DNA of 64,000 nt from Halomonas urmiana. GTDB lineage: Bacteria; Pseudomonadota; Gammaproteobacteria; Pseudomonadales; Halomonadaceae. The stretch covers positions 1 to 64,000 of the forward strand of contig NZ_VBUI01000005.1 of NCBI RefSeq assembly GCF_005780185.1, given 5' to 3'. The stretch's first letter is position 1; each line of letters opens with the position of its first letter. Below are positions 18,084 to 27,788 of the stretch, in pieces. Under the pieces are notes generated by a model. The model saw only the letters and a list, made by a program, of their open reading frames with translations, did no database searches and was not told where the DNA came from. A program made the translations under genes and the position numbers.

Positions 18084-19214
18084 ATGCCTGCTGCGCGCCA
18101 AGAATCCCGCCCCGACTCCCTGACCCTAGCCACCCATGGCGAGGTCCGCCACGACTGGTCACTCGAGGAGATCGAAGCGCTGTTCGCCCTGCCCTTCAAC
18201 GACCTGCTGTTTCGCGCCCAGCAGGTGCATCGGGCCCACTTCGAGGCCAATGCCGTGCAGGTCTCCACCCTGCTTTCCATCAAGACCGGTGCCTGCCCCG
18301 AGGATTGCAAGTACTGCCCCCAATCGGGCCACTACAACACCGGGCTCGGCAAGGAGAAGCTGCTCGAGATCGAGAAGGTGGTCGAGCAGGCGCGGGCCGC
18401 CCAGGAGGCTGGTGCCAGCCGCTTCTGCATGGGCGCCGCCTGGAAGAGTCCGCGGGAGCGCGACCTCGAGGTGGTGCTGGAGATGGTCCGCCGGGTCAAG
18501 GCGCTGGGGCTCGAGACCTGCATGACGCTCGGCATGGTCGACAGCGACCAGGCGAGCCGACTGTCCGACGCCGGGCTCGACTACTACAACCACAACCTCG
18601 ACACCTCGCCGGAGTACTACGGCGAGGTCATCACCACGCGCACCTATGCCGACCGACTGGAGACGCTGGGCAACGTGCGCGAGGCCGGCATGAAGGTCTG
18701 CTCGGGCGGCATCCTCGGCATGGGCGAGGCGCCCCGCGACCGCGCCGCCCTGCTACAGCAGCTGGTCAAGCTCGAGCCGCACCCGGAGTCGGTGCCGATC
18801 AACATGCTGGTCAAGGTGCCCGGTACGCCGCTTGCGAACGTCGAAGACCTCGATCCCATCGAATACATCCGCGCCATCGCCGTGGCCCGCCTCCTGATGC
18901 CGAAGAGCCACGTGCGCCTCTCCGCCGGCCGCGAGCAGATGAGCGACTCCACCCAGGCGCTGGCCTTCCTGGCCGGAGCCAACTCGATCTTCTACGGCGA
19001 CAGCCTGCTGACCACCGGCAACCCCCAGGTAGAGAAGGACCGCGCGCTGTTCGACCGCCTGGGCTTGCACCCCGAGCGCCGGGAGACCTGCACCGACGAG
19101 GCCGGCCAGCAGGCTGCCCTGACGGCCGCGCTCGAGGCCAGTGCGGTGCGCCAGGCCGCGACGGCACTGGACACCGAGGCCAGCCGGCTCGCCTACGACG
19201 CCGCTCAGGCCTGA
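18084..19214 (+). CDS. bioB: Biotin synthase
   Basis: Radical SAM enzyme inserting sulfur into dethiobiotin. 376 aa. The 4Fe-4S motif C71-x3-C75-x2-C78 ([19 protein letters not shown]) is intact, and the [2Fe-2S] ligands lie in the conserved barrel ([28 protein letters not shown]). ATG 18084 fits family N-termini; the open frame extends to 18003 across the promoter. First gene of bioBFHCD. Confidence 0.97.
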   Translation: MPAARQESRPDSLTLATHGEVRHDWSLEEIEALFALPFNDLLFRAQQVHRAHFEANAVQVSTLLSIKTGACPEDCKYCPQSGHYNTGLGKEKLLEIEKVVEQARAAQEAGASRFCMGAAWKSPRERDLEVVLEMVRRVKALGLETCMTLGMVDSDQASRLSDAGLDYYNHNLDTSPEYYGEVITTRTYADRLETLGNVREAGMKVCSGGILGMGEAPRDRAALLQQLVKLEPHPESVPINMLVKVPGTPLANVEDLDPIEYIRAIAVARLLMPKSHVRLSAGREQMSDSTQALAFLAGANSIFYGDSLLTTGNPQVEKDRALFDRLGLHPERRETCTDEAGQQAALTAALEASAVRQAATALDTEASRLAYDAAQA

Positions 19215-19220
19215 CCCGCC

Positions 19221-20375
19221 ATGCCGGAGGCCTGGACCACCTACCTCGGCGAGCGGGCCGCGGCGCAGCGCGACGGCGGCCGCTGGCGAGCGCGCCGCAC
19301 CCACCATCCCCGGGGGCCGCTGCGCGACTTCGCCGGCAACGACTACCTGGGCCTGGCTCGAGATCCGCGTCTCGCCGAGGCCCAGGCCGAGGGCGCGCGC
19401 CGGGACGGCGCCGGGGCCGGCGCCTCACACCTGGTCAGCGGCCACCTGGCGGTCCACGAAGCACTCGAGCAGCGCCTGGCCGCCCTGACCGGGCGCCCGG
19501 CGGCGCTGCTCTTCTCCACCGGCTACATGGCCAACCTCGGCACCCTGCAGGCACTCTGCGACGGCGAGACACGGCTGTTCCAGGATCGCCTGAACCACGC
19601 CTCGCTGCTCGACGGCGGCCGGCTCTCGGGCGCCCGCTCGCGGCGCTTCCACCATAATGATCTGGGCGATCTCGAGCGACTGCTCGCCCGAACGCCGGCC
19701 GAGGGGCGCCGGCTGGTGGTCAGCGACGGGGTGTTCAGCATGGACGGCGACGTGGCCGACATCGCCGGGCTCGCCGAGACCTGCGCTCGCCACGATGCCT
19801 GGCTGATGGTCGACGACGCCCACGGCCTCGGCGTGCTGGGCGAGCATGGTGACGGCTGCGCCGGCCGGGCCGTTGGCCCCGAGCGCGTGCCGGTGCTGGT
19901 CGGCACCCTGGGCAAGGCGCTCGGCTCCGCCGGCGCCTTCGTGGCGGGCAGCCAGGCGCTGATCGATCACCTGATCCAGTTCGCCCGCCCCTACGTCTAT
20001 ACCACCGCCCAGCCGCCCGGGGTGGCCGCCGCCACCCTCGAGGCGCTGAGGCTGCTCGAGGCCGAACCCGAGCGGCGCACGCACCTGGCCGAGCGGGTCA
20101 CGCGCTTTCGCGCCGAGGCCGCCCGGCTAGGGCTCGCGCTCTCGCCCTCCACCACGCCCATCCAGCCCCTGGTGCTGGGCGACAGCGAGCGCGTGATGCG
20201 CTGGGCGGAACGGCTGCGCGAGCGCGGGATCCTGGTCGGCGCCATCCGCGAGCCCACGGTGCCCCGCGGCGAGGCGCGGCTGCGCATCACCCTGAGTGCG
20301 GCCCACGCTGACGAGGACCTCGAGGCGCTGCTCGAGGCTCTGTCCGCGCTGTACGCCGAGGAGGTATCGGCATGA
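19221..20375 (+). CDS. bioF: 8-amino-7-oxononanoate synthase
   Basis: PLP enzyme condensing pimeloyl-ACP with L-alanine. 384 aa. Motifs: RDFAGNDYLGLA, GAGASHLVSGH, VDDAHGLGVLG and the PLP lysine in GTLGKALGSAG. It starts 6 bases after bioB and overlaps bioH by four bases (ATGA). Confidence 0.96.
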   Translation: MPEAWTTYLGERAAAQRDGGRWRARRTHHPRGPLRDFAGNDYLGLARDPRLAEAQAEGARRDGAGAGASHLVSGHLAVHEALEQRLAALTGRPAALLFSTGYMANLGTLQALCDGETRLFQDRLNHASLLDGGRLSGARSRRFHHNDLGDLERLLARTPAEGRRLVVSDGVFSMDGDVADIAGLAETCARHDAWLMVDDAHGLGVLGEHGDGCAGRAVGPERVPVLVGTLGKALGSAGAFVAGSQALIDHLIQFARPYVYTTAQPPGVAAATLEALRLLEAEPERRTHLAERVTRFRAEAARLGLALSPSTTPIQPLVLGDSERVMRWAERLRERGILVGAIREPTVPRGEARLRITLSAAHADEDLEALLEALSALYAEEVSA

Positions 20376-21091
20376 CCCGGATCGTCCTCCTCTCCGGCTG
20401 GGGTTGCGATGCGCGCCTCTGGCAGCCGCTGGCCGCGCACTGGCCTGATCGGCGAGAGGGAGGCCTCGAGGTCTCGACCCCGGACTGGCCCGGCTATGCG
20501 ACCCGCCCCACCCTGGACGACCCCGAGGATATCGCCGCCCTGGCCGAGGCGATGGCAGGCGACCTGCCCGCAGAGGCCGTCTGGGTCGGCTGGTCCCTGG
20601 GCGGCCTGCTCGCCGCGGCCCTGCTCGACCACCTGCCGCCCCCTCGCGGCCTGGTGCTGCTCGGCATGGGGGCGCGCTTCTGCGACCCCGAGGGCGTCAC
20701 CCAGGAGGCACTGGTGACCTTTCGTACCGCCTTCCGCCGCGATCCGGAGGCGACGCGGGCTCACTTCCTGCGCTGGCAGCTGCGCGGCGAGCCGTCGCCC
20801 CGGGCCGCCCATCGCCGGCTGCTCGACCTGCTCGGCGAAGTGCCCGCCGCCCCGCCGGCGACCCTGGCCGCGGGGCTCGGGCAGTTGGCCCGGCTCGATC
20901 ATCGCCACCGCCTGGCCGCCCCGCCCTGCCCGGTGTGGCGCGTCGCCGGGGTACACGACCCGCTGCTGCCGCCGTCGGCCCGCGATGCGGCGGACATTCG
21001 CCTCGCCGACGCGGGCCACTGTCCGATGCTCAGCCAGCCGCTCGCCCTGGCGGACGACCTGGCCGCCATCGCCCTGGAGCGAGCACCATGA
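20372..21091 (+). CDS. bioH: Pimeloyl-ACP methyl ester carboxylesterase
   Basis: Alpha/beta hydrolase that removes the methyl group from pimeloyl-ACP methyl ester, ending the BioC-started cycle. 239 aa. Nucleophile S75 in GWSLGG, acid in AGVHDPLLP, histidine in DAGHCPML. The coupled ATGA overlaps with bioF and bioC support the assignment. Confidence 0.93.
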   Translation: MTRIVLLSGWGCDARLWQPLAAHWPDRREGGLEVSTPDWPGYATRPTLDDPEDIAALAEAMAGDLPAEAVWVGWSLGGLLAAALLDHLPPPRGLVLLGMGARFCDPEGVTQEALVTFRTAFRRDPEATRAHFLRWQLRGEPSPRAAHRRLLDLLGEVPAAPPATLAAGLGQLARLDHRHRLAAPPCPVWRVAGVHDPLLPPSARDAADIRLADAGHCPMLSQPLALADDLAAIALERAP

Positions 21092-21915
21092 TGGCGCTTC
21101 CCACCCCCCCGTCGGACGCGTCTCGCCGCGCCACGCCACACTCGGCGGAAGACGCCAGCTGGCGAAGCCGCGTCGCCCGCGCCTTCTCCCGGGCCGCCCC
21201 GCAGTATGCCGAGCGGGCCAGCGCCCAGCGGGCCATGGCCGCGACGCTGCTCGAACGCCTGCCCGAGCGGGCCGAGGCGGTACTGGATCTCGGCTGCGGC
21301 CCGGGAGAAACGGCCGCCGGCATCAAAGAGCGCTTCGGTGCGGCCTGCCGCGTGATCGGCCTCGACCTCGCCCCGGGCATGCTCGACGAGGCCCGCCGCC
21401 ACCACGGCGAGCGCGTGCGCTGGCTGTGTGGCGATGCCGCCGCCCTGCCGCTGGCTGATGCGAGCCTGGATCTGGTGGTCTCCAACCTGGCGATCCAGTG
21501 GTGTCCGGACCTCGAGGCCGTGCTGGCCGAGGTACTGCGCGTGCTGCGCCCCGGCGGTCGCGCCCTGATCAACACCCTCGCCCCCGGCACCCTCGCCGAG
21601 GTGAGCGACGCCTGGTCGCATCCCGAGCGCCCGGCCGCCCTGCTCGCCTTTCGCGATGCCGGCGAGCATCGCCGCGCGGCCTGGTCGGCGGGCTTTCGCC
21701 GCGTCGACTGCCGCGAGCGAGCCGCGCGCTTTCACTATCCCGACCTCGCCGCGGTCATGGCCTCGATCAAGGGCGTCGGGGCCCAGGTCGCGCGACCCGG
21801 TGCCCGGCTGACGCGGGGCGATCTGGCCCGGGCGACGCGGCGTTACGAGGCGCTGCGCGACACCCATGGGCTGCCCGTCACCTATCGTCTGCTGACCCTG
21901 GAGCTTTCGACCTGA
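21088..21915 (+). CDS. bioC: Malonyl-ACP O-methyltransferase
   Basis: SAM-dependent methylation of malonyl-ACP, which disguises it for fatty acid synthesis toward pimelate. 275 aa. Family N-terminus RVARAFSRAAPQYAERA, SAM loop VLDLGCGPGETAAG and the LVVSNLAIQWCPDL segment. ATG 21088 overlaps the bioH stop; ATG 21091 is an equally possible start. Confidence 0.94.
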   Translation: MMALPTPPSDASRRATPHSAEDASWRSRVARAFSRAAPQYAERASAQRAMAATLLERLPERAEAVLDLGCGPGETAAGIKERFGAACRVIGLDLAPGMLDEARRHHGERVRWLCGDAAALPLADASLDLVVSNLAIQWCPDLEAVLAEVLRVLRPGGRALINTLAPGTLAEVSDAWSHPERPAALLAFRDAGEHRRAAWSAGFRRVDCRERAARFHYPDLAAVMASIKGVGAQVARPGARLTRGDLARATRRYEALRDTHGLPVTYRLLTLELST

Positions 21916-21916
21916 T

Positions 21917-22618
21917 ATGTCCGCCTACTTCGTGACCGGCACCGACACCGACGCCGGCAAGACCCTCGTCACCAGCGGCCTGCTCGCCCTGGCCCGGCGC
22001 CGCGGCTTCACCACCCTGGGGCTCAAGCCCGTCGCCTCCGGCTGCGAGGAGACCGCCCAGGGGCTGCGCAACGCCGATGCCCTGGCTCTCGAGGCCCAGA
22101 CCCGGCCGCCCCTGCCCTACGCGACGATCAATCCCTTCGCCTTCGCGCCCGCCATCGCCCCACACCTGGCCGCCCGGCGGGCCGGGGCGACGCCGACGCT
22201 CGCCGTGCTGGCCGACCATGTCCGGCCCCCACTCGACCTCGAACGCGACCTGACGCTGATCGAGGGGGCGGGCGGCTGGCGGGTGCCGCTCAACGAACGC
22301 GAGGACCTATCGGGGCTGGCCGTGCGCCTCGCGCTTCCGGTGATCCTGGTGGTGGGGCTGCGCCTCGGCGCCATCAGCCACGCCCGGCTCAGCGGTGAGG
22401 CGATCCGCGCCGACGGCCTGCGCCTCGCCGGCTGGGTGGGCAACCTGATCGATCCCGGCTTTGCGGCGGATGACGCCCTCTACCGCGACAACCTGGCGAC
22501 TCTCGCCGCTACCCTCGATGCGCCCTGCCTGGGCGTGGTGCCGAGGCTCGCGGCCGAGGGCCACGCGGCACTGGCCGCGGCCGCCGCCGACCACCTGGCG
22601 ATGCCCGATGTCGATTGA
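21917..22618 (+). CDS. bioD: Dethiobiotin synthetase
   Basis: ATP- and CO2-dependent ureido ring closure of diaminopelargonate. 233 aa. P-loop G8-T-D-T-D-A-G-K-T16; KPVASGCEET and EGAGGWRVPL motifs. It begins one base after the bioC stop. Last gene before the tRNA-Leu; its stop overlaps the tRNA promoter -35 region. Confidence 0.95.
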   Translation: MSAYFVTGTDTDAGKTLVTSGLLALARRRGFTTLGLKPVASGCEETAQGLRNADALALEAQTRPPLPYATINPFAFAPAIAPHLAARRAGATPTLAVLADHVRPPLDLERDLTLIEGAGGWRVPLNEREDLSGLAVRLALPVILVVGLRLGAISHARLSGEAIRADGLRLAGWVGNLIDPGFAADDALYRDNLATLAATLDAPCLGVVPRLAAEGHAALAAAAADHLAMPDVD

Positions 22619-22642
22619 CTTGCGTGAAGGCGTCCGTAAAAT
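22615..22642 (+). promoter_or_regulatory. tRNA-Leu promoter
   Basis: TTGACT (22615-22620) and TAAAAT (22637-22642), 16-base spacer, 20 bases before the mature tRNA. The -35 box overlaps the bioD stop codon. Confidence 0.65.
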
Positions 22643-22662
22643 ATGCACGCCTGCCTATCCGT

Positions 22663-22747
22663 GCGGATGTGGTGGAATTGGTAGACACGCCAGGTTTAGG
22701 TCCTGGTGCCTTCGGGCGTGGGAGTTCAAGTCTCCCCATCCGCACCA
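22663..22747 (+). tRNA. tRNA-Leu (anticodon UAG)
   Basis: 85 nt including encoded CCA. Acceptor arms GCGGATG and CATCCGC pair perfectly; the anticodon loop reads TTTAGGT between CAGG and CCTG; the variable arm GTGCCTTCGGGCGT is long, as in class II tRNAs; the T loop GTTCAAGTC is canonical. It lies between bioD and bioA. Confidence 0.97.
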
Positions 22748-22751
22748 TCTC

Positions 22752-22771
22752 AGCGCAGCGTTGCGCTCCTT
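22752..22771 (+). terminator. Terminator after tRNA-Leu
   Basis: AGCGCA / TGCGCT stem with loop GCGT, then CCTTTT, five bases after the tRNA CCA. Confidence 0.75.
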
Positions 22772-22936
22772 TTCGCACCGGCCTTCCTCGAGAAAGCACG
22801 GCGTTTTCGCGCGTCCGTCTTCCGCGCGCCCCGCCGAGCCCTGTGCCATCGCCTGGCACGCGTCCAACGGCCGCCAGTCCAGCGCCCGTCACCTTTTCAA
22901 CACCCGTCACTCTCTGCCGATTCCTCGGAGGCCCTC

Positions 22937-24208
22937 ATGACGTCCCCCGTCTGGCACCCCTATGCCCACCTCAAGACCCAGCGCCCGGCCCCCAAGGTGG
23001 TCGGCGGCGAAGGGGCAACCTTCACCCTGGAGGGCGGCGAAACGCTGCTCGACGCCACCTGCTCCTGGTGGTGCATGATCCACGGCTATCGCCACCCACG
23101 ACTGGTCGAGGCCATCCAGCGCCAGGCCGACGAGCTGTGCCACGTGATGCTCGGCGGCCTGACCCACGAGCCCGCCGACCGCTTGGCCCGGGAGCTGGTA
23201 CGCGTCACCCCGGACGGCCTGAACCACGTGTTCTTCTCCGACAGCGGCTCGGTGGGCATGGAAGTGGCCATGAAGATGGCCGTGCAGTACCACTACCTGC
23301 GCGGCAAGCCGGCCAAGCACCGCATGCTGACACTGATGAAGGCCTATCACGGCGACACCGCCGGTTGCATGGCGGTGTGCGACCCCGAGGAGGGCATGCA
23401 CTCGCTGTTCTCGGGCTTCCTGCCCCAGCACCACTTTGCCCCCGCCCCTACCGCTCCCTTCGAGGCCAGCCGCGAGGCGGTGCAGCCCGATCTCGACGCC
23501 CTGCGCGGCGTGCTCGAGGCCCATCACGAGGAGATCGGGGCGCTGCTGATGGAGCCGCTGCTGCAGGCCGCCGGCGGGCTCAACATGACCTCGCCCCACT
23601 ATCTTCGCGGCGCCCGCGAACTCTGCGAGGAGTTCGACGTGCTGCTGATCTTCGACGAGGTGGCCACCGGCTTCGGGCGCACCGGGCGGATGTTCGCCGC
23701 CGACCACGCCGCCGTGACGCCGGACATCATGGTGCTCTCCAAGGGGCTGACCGGCGGCTACCTGGGCCACGCCGCCACGCTCGCCACCGACCGGGTGCAC
23801 GACGCCTTCATCGGAGATAGTCCTGAACATGCCTTTATGCACGGCCCCACCTTCATGGGGAACCCGCTGGCCTGCCGGGTGGCACTGGAGAGCCTGGCGG
23901 TGTTCGAGGAGGAGGACTACCTGGGCCGCATCCGGGCGCTCAATGGCGTGCTGCGCGAGACGCTGGTCGACGATGAGGCGCTGCGCGCCCATCCGGACGT
24001 CGCCGACGTGCGCGCGCTCGGCGCCACCGCGGTGATCGAGGTCCACAACGCCGCCGCACTCAAGGGCGTGGCCGACTTCGCCCGCACCCAGGGCGTCTGG
24101 CTGCGCCCCTTCGGCCGCTGGCTCTATACCATGCCCGCCTACGTCACCCTCGATGCCGAGATGCGCCGCATCACCGACGTCATGAAGGGCTGGTTCCTCG
24201 CGCGCTGA
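22937..24208 (+). CDS. bioA: Adenosylmethionine-8-amino-7-oxononanoate aminotransferase
   Basis: PLP transaminase using SAM as amino donor to make 7,8-diaminopelargonate. 423 aa. Motifs: WHPYAHLKTQ, SWWCMIHGY, FSDSGSVGMEVAMKMA, DEVATGFGRTG and the PLP lysine in LSKGLTGGY. ATG 22937 has GGAGG six bases upstream. It is separated from bioBFHCD by the tRNA and its terminator, so it probably has its own promoter; I see no BirA-like site in the 190-base gap. Convergent with the CocE hydrolase gene, with only a 4-base gap. Confidence 0.97.
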   Translation: MTSPVWHPYAHLKTQRPAPKVVGGEGATFTLEGGETLLDATCSWWCMIHGYRHPRLVEAIQRQADELCHVMLGGLTHEPADRLARELVRVTPDGLNHVFFSDSGSVGMEVAMKMAVQYHYLRGKPAKHRMLTLMKAYHGDTAGCMAVCDPEEGMHSLFSGFLPQHHFAPAPTAPFEASREAVQPDLDALRGVLEAHHEEIGALLMEPLLQAAGGLNMTSPHYLRGARELCEEFDVLLIFDEVATGFGRTGRMFAADHAAVTPDIMVLSKGLTGGYLGHAATLATDRVHDAFIGDSPEHAFMHGPTFMGNPLACRVALESLAVFEEEDYLGRIRALNGVLRETLVDDEALRAHPDVADVRALGATAVIEVHNAAALKGVADFARTQGVWLRPFGRWLYTMPAYVTLDAEMRRITDVMKGWFLAR

Positions 24209-24212
24209 ACGT

Positions 24213-26237
24213 TCAGACCAGCGAGCGCAGCAGGCGCCGGTCCCAACTGCGGCAGAAGACCCGCGTCTCGCCCTCGTAGGCATCCAGGGTGGCATGCAGC
24301 CGGAACGACGTGGCATCCGAGGTCAGGCGCGTGCGCGTCACGGTGCGCACCGTCCAGTCGCCCCGGGTGAGCGAGCGCTCCCAGTGGGTCGTGCCCTCCA
24401 GGGAATCGAAGTCGTCGTCGCGGGAGGCGTAGGTCTCCACCGATCGGGTGGCCACCTCGATCCCGGAGTCCTCCAGCCGGATGCGACCGTTGTCGTTGAT
24501 CACCTCGAGGGTGGAGAGATCCTCGGCCAGGTCGCGATGCACGTACCAGTTGTGGTGGCCGGGCTCGAGGCGCGTGGTCTCGATGCTCGGCGCCGCCTCC
24601 GGCGCCGCGAAGGGGGCCAATCGGCTATCCTCCTCGCGGGGCGGACGCACCGGCAGGTGCAGCGCGCAGCCCCGATCGAAGAGCGTGAGACGCACCGATT
24701 CGGGTGGCGCCCAGGCCAGCGGCCAGTAGGAGGAGGAGAGCGACAGCCGCAGCCGATGGCCGTGGGGAAACACCTGGGCCACGTCGTTGAGCTGCAGGCT
24801 CACCCGATAGCGGCGCCCCGGCTCCAGGGGGCTCGGTGAGGCGTGGCTCTCGCGGTGGGTCAGGTTGAGCAGGCCGTAGGTGACCCGGGTCGCCTTGTCG
24901 TCGGGGGCCACGTCGCTCAGGCGCGCCGCCACCATGGCCACCGGCCGGTCGGCGGCCAGCTCCAGTTCCACCACCACCGCCCCCATCACCTCCAGCGGCG
25001 CCTCCAGGGGCGAGCTGTCGAAGGTCAGGGCGCCGCCGTCCTCCTGGCGCTGGTCGTGGGCCAGGTCGGGACCGGCGGCGTAGGAGCACCACTTGCCGGC
25101 GAACAGGCCGCAGGTCAGCGGCGACTGCACGGTCAGCGCGTGCTCCTCCTCGCCGGGATGGCCGCCGAGATGCAGCCGGTCGGGCGAGAGCGGCAGCTTG
25201 TAGTGCACGATGTTCGGCGACGGCCAGCAGGGCTCGGCGACCCAGCGCCCAGGCCGGCAGCCATAACGCGTGGTCGGCGGCATGCTGTCCTGCATCCACA
25301 CCTTGAGCGCCGGCTCCTCCTTCACGCCGGTGTCGCGCCCCTTGAGCCACTGGTCCCACCAGCGCACGCACTCCTGCAGGAAGCCGATGGCCGGCCCCGG
25401 CTCGCCGAGATGGGGATACTTGTGGCTCCACGGGCCGATCAGCCCCTGGCAAAGCTCGGGTAGGCTCGCCACCAGACGCTTGACGGCGTTGGAGTAGCCA
25501 TCCGACCAGCCGCTGACCGCGAGGATGGGCACCTGCACCCGCGAGAAATCCTCGCAGATCGAGCCGTGGCGCCAGTAGGCGTCGCGATGCGGGTGCTCGA
25601 GCCAGGTATCCAGCCACAGCCCGCTGCCCTCGAGACGCCGGTGCCACATCGCTCGCCACTCCTCGCCCACCACCGCGGGGTCCGGCGGCAGCGAGTTGTA
25701 GGCGAACATGGTCGAGGCCCAGGAGAGGTTGTCACCCAGCAGGCAGCCGCCCATGTAGTGGACGTCGTCGGCGTAGCGGTCGTCGGTGGAACAGACGCTG
25801 ACCACCGCGCCGAGTTCGGGGGGCTGGCGGGCCGCCAGCTGCAGGCCGTTGAAGCCGCCCCAGGAGATGCCGATCATGCCGACCCGGCCGTCGCACCAGG
25901 GCTGGGCGGCCAGCCAGCGCAGGATTGCCTCGCCGTCGACGAGCTCCTGCTCCAGGTATTCGTCGGTGAGCACGCCACCGGAGTCGCCGCTGCCGCGGAT
26001 GTCGACACGGATCGAGGCATAGCCGTGGCCGGCGAAGTAGTGGTGGTGCATGGCGTCGCGCCGGGCCGAGCCGTCGCGCAGCCGGTAGGGGATGTACTCG
26101 AGGATCGCCGGCACCGGGCGCTGCTCGGCGCCCACCGGCAGCCAGAGTCGCGCACACAGCGCGACGCCGTCGTCCATGGGAATCCACACCGGATCGTGGC
26201 ATTCCACGCGATGGGGAAAGTCGCTGACGATACGCAT
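24213..26237 (-). CDS. CocE/NonD family hydrolase (X-Pro dipeptidyl-peptidase S15-like)
   Basis: 674-aa alpha/beta hydrolase with N-terminal catalytic domain (nucleophile Ser in GMIGISWGGFNG, RVDIRGSGDSGG) and the C-terminal jelly-roll typical of the CocE family (FPHGHRLRLSLSSSYWP). Members hydrolyse amides, peptides or esters; the substrate is not predictable. Start ATG 26237 follows AGGAGG. The frame is open up to 27284, but that part is a shadow of the ATP-grasp gene. It lies 35 bases downstream of that gene, probably cotranscribed. Confidence 0.88.
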   Translation of the reverse strand: MRIVSDFPHRVECHDPVWIPMDDGVALCARLWLPVGAEQRPVPAILEYIPYRLRDGSARRDAMHHHYFAGHGYASIRVDIRGSGDSGGVLTDEYLEQELVDGEAILRWLAAQPWCDGRVGMIGISWGGFNGLQLAARQPPELGAVVSVCSTDDRYADDVHYMGGCLLGDNLSWASTMFAYNSLPPDPAVVGEEWRAMWHRRLEGSGLWLDTWLEHPHRDAYWRHGSICEDFSRVQVPILAVSGWSDGYSNAVKRLVASLPELCQGLIGPWSHKYPHLGEPGPAIGFLQECVRWWDQWLKGRDTGVKEEPALKVWMQDSMPPTTRYGCRPGRWVAEPCWPSPNIVHYKLPLSPDRLHLGGHPGEEEHALTVQSPLTCGLFAGKWCSYAAGPDLAHDQRQEDGGALTFDSSPLEAPLEVMGAVVVELELAADRPVAMVAARLSDVAPDDKATRVTYGLLNLTHRESHASPSPLEPGRRYRVSLQLNDVAQVFPHGHRLRLSLSSSYWPLAWAPPESVRLTLFDRGCALHLPVRPPREEDSRLAPFAAPEAAPSIETTRLEPGHHNWYVHRDLAEDLSTLEVINDNGRIRLEDSGIEVATRSVETYASRDDDFDSLEGTTHWERSLTRGDWTVRTVTRTRLTSDATSFRLHATLDAYEGETRVFCRSWDRRLLRSLV

Positions 26238-26272
26238 AGCATCCTCCTCTCGTGCTGGCGGCCGGCGCGGGC

Positions 26273-27577
26273 TCAGGCCTCGCCCTCGTCCGACAGCGGT
26301 TCGATCTCGAACGGCAGCATGCGCCGGCACTGCGCGATGCGCGCCTCCAGCGTCTCGCGGTCGTCCGCCCCGATGAACAGCACGCCCAGCTCCCAGGAGA
26401 AGGAGTCCTGGTGCTTGAGCTCGGACAGCCGCATGCCCTCCTCCACGTTGACCTGCATCAGGGTGCCCGGAAATGCCGCCTCGACGCGGCGGATCTCGTC
26501 GTCGCTCGGCACCCGGCGCACCCGACCGTCCTCGAAGACCCGCAGCATCTGCTTGGCGGCCACGGGATAGCGGCCCTCGCGGTGGGGCATGCGCGGCGGG
26601 ATGCCCAACGCCACGTCCACCATCACCTGGAAGTGCGGCGCCCCGTCGACCAGTTGGAAGAGCGCCGCGTGGGAGCGCGAGATGCGCGCATTGACCTCCA
26701 GCAGCCACAGCCGGTCGCTCTGCGCGTCGTGGAAGTACTCGATGTTGAAGGGGCCGTGGTCGTAGCCGATCTGGGCGATGAAGCGCCGGGTGAGGGCCAG
26801 CATCCGCTGCTGCAGCGCCTCGGGCAGCGAGGAGGGGTACTGATAGCGCACCAGCACGGAGGAGTGTGCGGCGTCGCGCAGGCTGTCGACGATGCCCACC
26901 AGGTGCACCTCGCCGTCGAGGACGTAGCCCTCCAGGGTGAACTGGCGCCCGTCCGAGATGATCGCCTCGGCGATGCAGTGGTAGCCGGTCACCGCCGCGA
27001 CCTCGTCGGGCAGCGACGCGTGGGCGGTGATCTCGTCGAAGGGGCCGCCGAAGCGGCCGATGCCGTCGCGAATGGTCGGCAGCACCTCGCGCAGTTGGTC
27101 GGCATTCTCGATGCGAAAGCCCAGGTGCGACGAATGCGCCTTGATCGGCTTGAGCCAGAACGGATAGTCGATCTCCACCGACTCGACGGCCCGCGGGTCG
27201 AAGGGATCCAGCGCCTGGAAGGCTGGCACGCACTCGGGCACCGAGCGCGCCTGCTCCAGGCGGCTCCAGTACTTGTGCTCGCACTTGAGGAAGGCGACGA
27301 GCGACGGGCCCGGCAGCCCCCAGGCCTGGCGCAGCACCGGCAGCAGGCCGCTGGTGGGAAAGTCCCAGTAGCCGACGATGGCATCCACCGGGCCGTCGAA
27401 GCGCCGCAGCTCCGCCAGGGCACGCTCCACCAGCTCGTCGAAGGGGTAGGCCTCGGCGTGCACCACCTCCTCCAGGCTCAACAGCGGGTGAAAGGCGTAG
27501 TCCTCGGCGTGGCGCAGGCGCGGCAGCATGCGCTGCCCAAGGGCGTCTTGGCCGACGATGAAGACGTTCCAGCTCAT
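26273..27577 (-). CDS. ATP-grasp domain protein
   Basis: 434 aa. ATP-grasp features: FWLKPIKAHSSHLGFRI (ATP-binding Lys), EAIISDGRQFTLEGYVLDGEVHLVGIVDS and the metal-binding segment FNIEYFHDAQSDRLWLLEVNARISRSH. This places it with carboxylate-amine/thiol ligases of the carbamoyl-phosphate-synthetase-like group; the product is unknown. Pairing with a CocE-type amidase/peptidase suggests making and cleaving an amide or peptide. ATG 27577 is preferred because GGAG lies eight bases upstream; 27583 is the alternative. Confidence 0.82.
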   Translation of the reverse strand: MSWNVFIVGQDALGQRMLPRLRHAEDYAFHPLLSLEEVVHAEAYPFDELVERALAELRRFDGPVDAIVGYWDFPTSGLLPVLRQAWGLPGPSLVAFLKCEHKYWSRLEQARSVPECVPAFQALDPFDPRAVESVEIDYPFWLKPIKAHSSHLGFRIENADQLREVLPTIRDGIGRFGGPFDEITAHASLPDEVAAVTGYHCIAEAIISDGRQFTLEGYVLDGEVHLVGIVDSLRDAAHSSVLVRYQYPSSLPEALQQRMLALTRRFIAQIGYDHGPFNIEYFHDAQSDRLWLLEVNARISRSHAALFQLVDGAPHFQVMVDVALGIPPRMPHREGRYPVAAKQMLRVFEDGRVRRVPSDDEIRRVEAAFPGTLMQVNVEEGMRLSELKHQDSFSWELGVLFIGADDRETLEARIAQCRRMLPFEIEPLSDEGEA

Positions 27578-27788
27578 GGGCATTTCTCCAGACAGGCCAT
27601 CCCCTGGCAGCGGATCATCACATCTCGTCCCACCCTCCAGCATGGCAAGCGATTCACGAATCCGCCTCCGGGACGTGCGCCGACCTCGCCTACCCGCCGG
27701 ATCGTCAGAGTGATGCCGAGCGCGGTGTCGGACGTGGTATCGAGGACGACGAAGCCGCTAGACTCCAGAAAAAGCGAGGGGCGCACGC

